The notes under the pieces are model-generated. The model searched no databases. It saw only the letters and a list, made by a program, of their open reading frames with translations, and was not told the DNA's origin. Positions 6,047 through 10,043 of a stretch of 10,043 nucleotides of DNA are shown here, in pieces. Source of the DNA: Methylobacteriaceae bacterium (GTDB lineage Bacteria > Pseudomonadota > Alphaproteobacteria > Rhizobiales > Beijerinckiaceae); assembly GCA_019247255.1 (NCBI GenBank), contig JAFAPJ010000450.1, positions 1-10,043 of the forward strand. Direction: 5' to 3'. Each line of letters starts with the position of its first letter. Positions within the stretch are counted from its first letter, which is position 1. The translations under genes and the position numbers were made by a program.

Positions 6047-6773
6047 GGGCGTGCTCCGGGGTGAGCGCGGGCGCGGCGGCCTCGGTCCAGACGCCCTCGC
6101 GGAGCAGCATGGCTCGGGCGGCGTCGCGCTCGGCCTCGCGCTTCGAGCGTCCCGTCCCGCTCGCGGGGTCCTGACCCGTCACCTCGGCACGGATCGCGAA
6201 GCGGGGCGCATGGTCGGGGCCGGATCGGTCGAGGAGCACGTAGCGGGGCGTCGGCAGGCCGCGGCCCTGCGCCCATTCCTGGAGCGCGGTCTTCGGGTCC
6301 TGGGCGGGCTGGCGCGGCGCGCGCACGGCCTCCGCCATCGAGCGCTCGACGAGCGCGCGCGCGACCGGAAAGCCGCCGTCGAGATAGACGGCGCCGAGCA
6401 CCGCCTCGGCGGCGTCCGCCAGGATCGCGACGTTGCGCCGTCCGCCCGAGCGGTTCTCGCCGGAGCCGAGATGGAGATACGGCCCGAGCCCCCAGCGCTC
6501 GGCGAGCGCCGCGCAGGCCTCGCGGCGGACGAGCTCGGAGAGGCGATGCGACAGCTCGCCCTCGGTCGCGGACGGGAAGGTCGCGTGGAGCATCTCGGCG
6601 ACCGCGAGGCCGAGCACCCGGTCGCCCAGGAACTCGAGCCGCTGGTTGGAGCGGTTCGGGTCGCCCGCGGCCGCGCTCACATGCGTCAGCGCGCGCTCGA
6701 GCAGGTCGGGCGAGCCGAACCGGTGCCCGAGCCGGGCCTCGAGATCGGTTCGGTCCGTCTTGCGCCGGGCCAC
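6036..6773 (-). CDS. rnc: Ribonuclease III
   Basis: RNase III cleaves double-stranded RNA, including the primary rRNA transcript, and affects mRNA stability. The 245-residue product shows the signature RLEFLGDRVL (45-54) with E47 and D51, and ILADAAEAVLGAVYLD (117-132) with D120 and E123; these four match the magnesium-binding acidic residues of the catalytic domain. A double-stranded-RNA-binding domain follows at about 159-223 (DPKTALQEWAQ through GRSKREAERDAARAML). The start is GTG at 6771-6773, only 4 bp after the lepB stop and without its own strong Shine-Dalgarno, so translation is probably coupled to lepB. The C-terminus overlaps the era start. Confidence 0.97.
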   Translation of the reverse strand: MARRKTDRTDLEARLGHRFGSPDLLERALTHVSAAAGDPNRSNQRLEFLGDRVLGLAVAEMLHATFPSATEGELSHRLSELVRREACAALAERWGLGPYLHLGSGENRSGGRRNVAILADAAEAVLGAVYLDGGFPVARALVERSMAEAVRAPRQPAQDPKTALQEWAQGRGLPTPRYVLLDRSGPDHAPRFAIRAEVTGQDPASGTGRSKREAERDAARAMLLREGVWTEAAAPALTPEHAHAG

Positions 6774-6777
6774 GGGC

Positions 6778-7554
6778 TCAGCGGATCGGGTTGAAGATCC
6801 GGTTCCAGCGCACCGTCTGCGGCCATTCCCAGACCCTCCAGGCCGAGGCGTGCTCGTCGATGGAGAAGAAGATCACCTCGGCGCGCCCGACGAAGTTCTC
6901 GAACGGCACGTAGCCGACGGCGGATTCGTCGCGCGAATCCTGCGAGTTGTCGCGGTTGTCGCCCATCATGAAGAACTTGCCCGGCGGCACCGTGTAGACG
7001 TAGGTGTTGTCCCAATACCCGTTGTCGCCGTCGCGCTCGATGATCCGGTGCGACACGCCGTTCGGCAAGGTCTCCATGTATTGCGGCACGGCGATCGGCC
7101 GGTTGTAGGCGTCCGTCGTCTGGTAATCCTCGATGCGCTTGCGCTCGACCGCCTTGCCGTTGATGTGCAGGATGCCGTCGACCATCTGGATCTTGTCGCC
7201 CGGCAGACCGATCACGCGCTTGATGTAGTCCGTCGTGCCGTCGCTCGGCAGCTTGAACACCGCGATGTCGCCGCGCTTCGGCTCGGAGGCCCAGACCCGC
7301 CCGTTGAGGATGGGCGGGCTGAACGGGATCGAGTGGCGCGAATAGCCGTAGGTGTATTTCGAGACGAAGAGGTAGTCGCCGATGAGAAGCGTCGGGATGA
7401 GCGAGCCCGACGGGATGTTGAAGGGTTGGAACAGGAGGGTGCGGACGACGAGCGCGATCAGCAGCGCCTGGACCACGACCTTGACGGTCTCGAGGATGCC
7501 GCCCTCGTCCTTCTTCCTGCTGCCGATCTGGGAGCCGGTCTCGACCCGAGCCAT
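6778..7554 (-). CDS. lepB: Signal peptidase I
   Basis: LepB removes signal peptides from Sec- and Tat-exported proteins at the periplasmic face of the inner membrane; the exported proteins in this window are plausible substrates. The 258-residue product has one N-terminal transmembrane helix (about 24-42). The nucleophile is S51 in IPSGSLIPTL and the general base is K112 in DYIKRVIGLPGD. The box-E motif GDNRDNSQDSR lies at 198-208. The usual Ser-Met after the nucleophile is Ser-Leu here. I chose the ATG at 7552-7554 because GGAGG lies seven bases upstream and the protein then begins MARVETGSQIGSRKK; the frame is open to 7635, but the extra 27 residues are Arg/Ala-rich and unlike LepB. It is separated from acpS by 90 bp and from rnc by 4 bp. 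Confidence 0.96.
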   Translation of the reverse strand: MARVETGSQIGSRKKDEGGILETVKVVVQALLIALVVRTLLFQPFNIPSGSLIPTLLIGDYLFVSKYTYGYSRHSIPFSPPILNGRVWASEPKRGDIAVFKLPSDGTTDYIKRVIGLPGDKIQMVDGILHINGKAVERKRIEDYQTTDAYNRPIAVPQYMETLPNGVSHRIIERDGDNGYWDNTYVYTVPPGKFFMMGDNRDNSQDSRDESAVGYVPFENFVGRAEVIFFSIDEHASAWRVWEWPQTVRWNRIFNPIR

Positions 7555-7561
7555 CGCCTGT

Positions 7562-7566
7562 CCTCC
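7562..7566 (-). promoter_or_regulatory. Ribosome binding site of lepB
   Basis: GGAGG on the minus strand, seven bases before the ATG at 7552-7554. It fixes the internal start of lepB against the longer open frame that begins at 7635. Confidence 0.7.
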
Positions 7567-7644
7567 GGCCGAGGCGCGAGCCCCGGGGCCGCGCGAGCCA
7601 GCCGGCGCTCTAGACCAACGGTCCGGGGCCCGCAATGCGACCCG

Positions 7645-8046
7645 TCAGGGCCGCTGCACCGCCTCGATCACGACGAAAGCCTGGGCGATCGGGGGGTCGT
7701 CGGTCAACGACACGTGGACCACAGCCTCGTGGCCGGACGGCGTCATCCGGCGCAGCCGCTCGAGCGCCCCGCCCGAGAGGCGCAGCACCGGCTTGCCGCC
7801 CGGCAGGTTCGCGACCTCCATGTCGCGCCAGAATACGCCCGCCCGCATGCCGGTCCCGAGCGCCTTGGAGCAGGCCTCCTTGGCGGCGAAGCGGCGCGCA
7901 TAGGACGCGGCGCGGGTCGCGCGGCGGTCGCAGGTCGCCTGCTCGCCCGGGGTGAAGACCCGCGCAGTGAAGCGATCGCCGAAGCGCTCGAGCGAGCGCT
8001 CGATCCGGGTGATGTCGCAGAGGTCGGATCCGATCCCGAGGATCAT
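7645..8046 (-). CDS. acpS: Holo-[acyl-carrier-protein] synthase
   Basis: AcpS transfers the 4'-phosphopantetheine arm of coenzyme A to a serine of acyl carrier protein, activating it for fatty-acid synthesis. The 133-residue product is of normal length. It begins [18 protein letters not shown], with D8 as magnesium ligand, and has the second motif [16 protein letters not shown] (51-66) with E57 and K61. Both are diagnostic of the AcpS-type transferase family. Its ATG overlaps the pdxJ stop as ATGA at 8043-8046. The pdxJ-acpS pairing is conserved widely in proteobacteria. Confidence 0.97.
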   Translation of the reverse strand: MILGIGSDLCDITRIERSLERFGDRFTARVFTPGEQATCDRRATRAASYARRFAAKEACSKALGTGMRAGVFWRDMEVANLPGGKPVLRLSGGALERLRRMTPSGHEAVVHVSLTDDPPIAQAFVVIEAVQRP

Positions 8047-8822
8047 GCCGCGACCGAGTTCGGCGTCCGCCCGCGCTCCATCGCGGCCCGCATGGCCCGC
8101 ACCGCGTCGCCGAGCCCGACGAAGATCGCGGCCGAGACGAGCGCGTGGCCGATATTCAGCTCGACGATCTCGGGGATCGCGGCGACGACCCCGACATTCT
8201 CCTCCGTCAGCCCGTGACCCGCATGGATCTCGAGGCCGAGGGACGCGCCATGCGCGGCCGCCGCCGCGACCCGGGCGAGCTCGGCGCGGACCCGCTCGTC
8301 CTCGCCCGCGAGCACCGCTTCCGCATAGGCGCCCGTATGAAGCTCGACGACGGGCGCACCGAGGGCGCGGGCCGCCTCCATGACGGCCGGCTCGGGCTCG
8401 ACGAGCAGCGAGACGCGGATGCCGGCCTCGCCGAGCCGCGCGATGATAGGCGCGAGCCGCGCCCGCCCGCCCGCGACGTCGAGCCCGCCCTCCGTCGTGC
8501 GCTCCTCGCGCCGCTCGGGCACGAGGCAGACGGCGTGCGGCCGCACGCGGATCGCCATCTCGACCATCTCGTCGGTCGCCGCGATCTCGAAGTTGAGCGG
8601 CGTCAGGATCTGGCGCTTCAGCCGCTCGATGTCCTCGTCGCGGATGTGGCGTCGGTCCTCGCGCAGATGCGCCGTGATGCCGTCCGCCCCCGCCATGATG
8701 GCTTCGTGCGCCGCCCGGCAGGGGTCGGGGTAGAAGCCGCCGCGGGCGTTGCGCACCGTCGCGACGTGGTCGACGTTGACGCCGAGGCGCAGCGGCCGTG
8801 CGCTCGCGATCGCTGCGCTCAC
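8043..8822 (-). CDS. pdxJ: Pyridoxine 5'-phosphate synthase
   Basis: PdxJ condenses 1-deoxy-D-xylulose 5-phosphate with 3-amino-2-oxopropyl phosphate to form pyridoxine 5'-phosphate, the last ring-forming step of the DXP-dependent vitamin B6 pathway. The 259-residue TIM-barrel sequence shows [16 protein letters not shown] (13-28), [14 protein letters not shown] (47-60), NFEIAAT with E79, [16 protein letters not shown] (101-116), ELHTG (160-164), IHAGHGL with H200, and ELNIGH (221-226). All are typical PdxJ phosphate- and substrate-binding elements. The start is GTG at 8820-8822, overlapping the stop of the upstream small gene as GTGA. Confidence 0.97.
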   Translation of the reverse strand: MSAAIASARPLRLGVNVDHVATVRNARGGFYPDPCRAAHEAIMAGADGITAHLREDRRHIRDEDIERLKRQILTPLNFEIAATDEMVEMAIRVRPHAVCLVPERREERTTEGGLDVAGGRARLAPIIARLGEAGIRVSLLVEPEPAVMEAARALGAPVVELHTGAYAEAVLAGEDERVRAELARVAAAAAHGASLGLEIHAGHGLTEENVGVVAAIPEIVELNIGHALVSAAIFVGLGDAVRAMRAAMERGRTPNSVAA

Positions 8823-9022
8823 CGGTCGTTGTCCGTCGTCAGGCTCTCGGGCCGGATGCCCTCGTCCGGGCGGCCCTCGCGTCCCGCCGCCGAGCGGGCG
8901 GCGTCGAGCGCGCGGCCGAGATGGTCGGCGGAGGCGCCGGCCGCGGGTCCGAGCCGGTCGGCGGCGGATTTCGCCGCCTCGATGAGCGCGACGAGATGCG
9001 CGAGGTCGTGTGTCGAGGGCAT
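8819..9022 (-). CDS. Small hypothetical protein translationally coupled to pdxJ
   Basis: A 67-residue protein that I do not recognise. It begins [20 protein letters not shown] and is predicted mostly helical and Ala-rich through residue 48. A charged, flexible tail ends LTTDNDR. There is no signal peptide, membrane segment or metal motif. Its stop forms GTGA with the pdxJ start, which argues that it is translated and belongs to the operon as first gene. The frame is open far upstream of 9022, but that part is Arg-rich and lies antiparallel to no sensible product; it is a shadow of the binding-protein gene. The Shine-Dalgarno is weak: GGAGG lies 17 bases upstream of the ATG. Confidence 0.6.
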   Translation of the reverse strand: MPSTHDLAHLVALIEAAKSAADRLGPAAGASADHLGRALDAARSAAGREGRPDEGIRPESLTTDNDR

Positions 9023-9057
9023 GGGCCTGTGTAACCCGGCCTCCCCCGCCCTGGCGA

Positions 9058-9075
9058 GGCGCGAGGTGCCGCGCC
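9058..9075 (-). terminator. Possible hairpin between binding-protein gene and pdxJ operon
   Basis: GGCGCG (9058-9063) and CGCGCC (9070-9075) form a perfect six-bp stem with a six-base loop, 10 bases after the stop codon of the binding-protein gene. No T run follows on the minus strand, so it is either a weak terminator or an RNA-stabilising hairpin. GC-rich DNA makes such pairs frequent. Confidence 0.3.
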
Positions 9076-9084
9076 GCCCTGGAC

Positions 9085-9867
9085 TCATTTCCGGACGATG
9101 GGCTCCATGCCGCTCTCGCCGATGGCGGTCGTGGCGGCCGGGGAGGCGAGGAAGTCGATGAGCTCGCGGGAAGCTGCCGGGTGCCGGCTCGTCGCCACGA
9201 TCCCGGCCGAGAAGATCGTCACGGACTGGACCTCGTCGGGGATCGGTCCCAGGAGTTCGAGGCCGTGAACCGGCTTCAGCTCGCTGATCTGCTGGAAGCC
9301 GAGCTCGGCATCGCCTCGGGCCACGACCTCGCCGACCGGCTCGGCCGGGACCCTGCGGGCCTTGCCGGCCATCCGCTCCTCGATGCCGAGCCGCTTGAAT
9401 AGCTCCTTCTCGATGTAGACGCCGCTCGCGCTGTCCGAATAGGCGACGCTGCGCGCGGCGAGCAGAGCCGCCTTCAGCCCATCCACCGTCGAGACGTCCG
9501 CATGGGGCGCGCCTTGCCGGACCGCCGCCCCGATCAGGGATCGGGCGAGATCGACCCGGCTGCCCGGCACGAGCTTGCCGGCCGTCGCGAGGTCGCCGAG
9601 CGCGTAGCCCACCATGATGACGACGTCGATCGGTTCGCCGCGAGCGAGGCGCTGCGGCACCGCGTTCGGCGTCGTGCCCATCGAGGGTCCGCGCTCGACG
9701 ATGACGCGGTGGCCCGTCCGCCGCTCGAAATCCGGCGCGAGGCTCGCGAAGGCGGCCGCGAGACCGCCCGAGGTGACGACCCGCAGCTCGTCCGCCCGGG
9801 CGATCCCGGAGACGCACCAGGCGACGAGCCAGAGACCGGCGGTCCCGAGAGCGAGGAATCGGCGCAT
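9085..9867 (-). CDS. ModA-like periplasmic substrate-binding protein
   Basis: A 260-residue extracellular solute-binding protein of the type-2 periplasmic binding fold, close in style to molybdate-binding ModA. A Sec signal peptide ([20 protein letters not shown] to ARA at 23-25) precedes mature [15 protein letters not shown]. Family features include [20 protein letters not shown] (60-79), [25 protein letters not shown] (140-157), the [13 protein letters not shown] segment (185-197) and [21 protein letters not shown] (220-240). The frame is open to 10020, but ATG at 9865-9867 is chosen because it gives the signal peptide exactly. No ModB or ModC gene is adjacent. The ligand is not known; proteins of this subfamily in Rhizobiales are usually labelled 'substrate-binding domain' without proven transport of molybdate. 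Confidence 0.87.
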   Translation of the reverse strand: MRRFLALGTAGLWLVAWCVSGIARADELRVVTSGGLAAAFASLAPDFERRTGHRVIVERGPSMGTTPNAVPQRLARGEPIDVVIMVGYALGDLATAGKLVPGSRVDLARSLIGAAVRQGAPHADVSTVDGLKAALLAARSVAYSDSASGVYIEKELFKRLGIEERMAGKARRVPAEPVGEVVARGDAELGFQQISELKPVHGLELLGPIPDEVQSVTIFSAGIVATSRHPAASRELIDFLASPAATTAIGESGMEPIVRK

Positions 9868-9920
9868 GGTCGCGATCTCGATGGTGAAGGATGCGAAAAG
9901 GCGCTTGCCGGACCCGAAGC

Positions 9921-10043
9921 TCAGGCCGGTCGGGTCGCCGTCTGCAGCGGCTGCGCGGCTCGCTGCCGGTAGATGACCAGGGTCGCGACGAGGCCGCAGG
10001 CTCCCCCGAACGCCATCCACAGGCCGGGCGCCGCCTTGTTGCC
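9921..10043 (-). CDS. MFS transporter, C-terminal end (partial)
   Basis: The last 40 codons of a gene that begins beyond the right edge. The sequence GNKAAPGLWMAFGGACGLVA then TLVIY is a final transmembrane helix preceded by the TGNKAAP-type loop seen in metabolite:H+ symporters of the major facilitator superfamily. A short basic cytoplasmic tail ends in TATRPA. The stop at 9921-9923 lies 53 bp before the binding-protein start, same strand, so both may share a transcript. The substrate cannot be judged from this fragment. Confidence 0.72.
   Translation of the reverse strand, partial: GNKAAPGLWMAFGGACGLVATLVIYRQRAAQPLQTATRPA

Noticed and set aside
5535..6794. 419-codon plus-strand open frame
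   Set aside because: Antisense to era and rnc, with no domain or plausible start signal.
7580..7589. Perfect palindrome GCCCCGGGGC upstream of lepB
   Set aside because: Short, purely GC palindromes are expected by chance in such DNA, and no T tract or operator-like context accompanies it.
6433..8217. 594-codon plus-strand open frame
   Set aside because: Antisense to rnc, lepB and acpS, all with clear catalytic motifs; its translation is Arg/Asp/His-rich low complexity, as expected for the complement of GC-rich coding DNA.
8145..9161. 338-codon plus-strand open frame
   Set aside because: Antisense to pdxJ and the small leader gene; composition is that of a shadow frame.
9023..9817. Upstream extension of the small leader gene to 332 codons
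   Set aside because: Overlaps the ModA-like gene in another frame and gives an Arg/Gly-rich shadow; the ATG at 9022 is the sensible start.

Overview
The window is GC-rich DNA from an alphaproteobacterium, most likely Methylobacteriaceae or another Rhizobiales lineage. The gene order pdxJ-acpS-lepB-rnc-era and recO-parC, the DUF2865 protein, the Rhizobiales-style LepB and the high-GC codon use point this way. This is inferred from protein character and synteny, not from a database search.

Layout. At the left edge is the N-terminus of a probable parC, then recO; both read leftward and are joined by an ATGA overlap. From 863 to 5077 lies an accessory-looking interval between recO and era. It holds a secreted DUF2865 protein (rightward), a secreted right-handed beta-helix protein with a Tat-like leader and a calcium-loop-like motif (rightward), a degenerate copy of the 3' end of the DUF2865 gene, and a leftward orphan gene. 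That orphan encodes a one-helix membrane protein whose last eight residues match the SSB C-terminal tip (DLDDDIPF). Base composition falls to about 47% GC (hand count over 4561-4740), so this stretch was probably acquired.

From 5078 to 9022 is a tight leftward operon. In transcription order it reads: a 67-residue unknown protein, pdxJ, acpS, lepB, rnc, era. The genes overlap by GTGA, ATGA and 11 bp, or sit 4 bp apart; only the lepB-acpS gap is larger (90 bp). It combines vitamin B6 synthesis, acyl-carrier-protein activation, signal-peptide cleavage, rRNA processing and 30S assembly. Upstream lie a ModA-like periplasmic binding protein and the C-terminal end of an MFS permease, both also leftward.

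Most notable are the non-SSB membrane protein with an SSB-type C-terminal tip, and the 88%-identical 132-135 bp direct repeat bracketing the beta-helix gene. No CRISPR array, RNA gene, transposase or integrase was seen.
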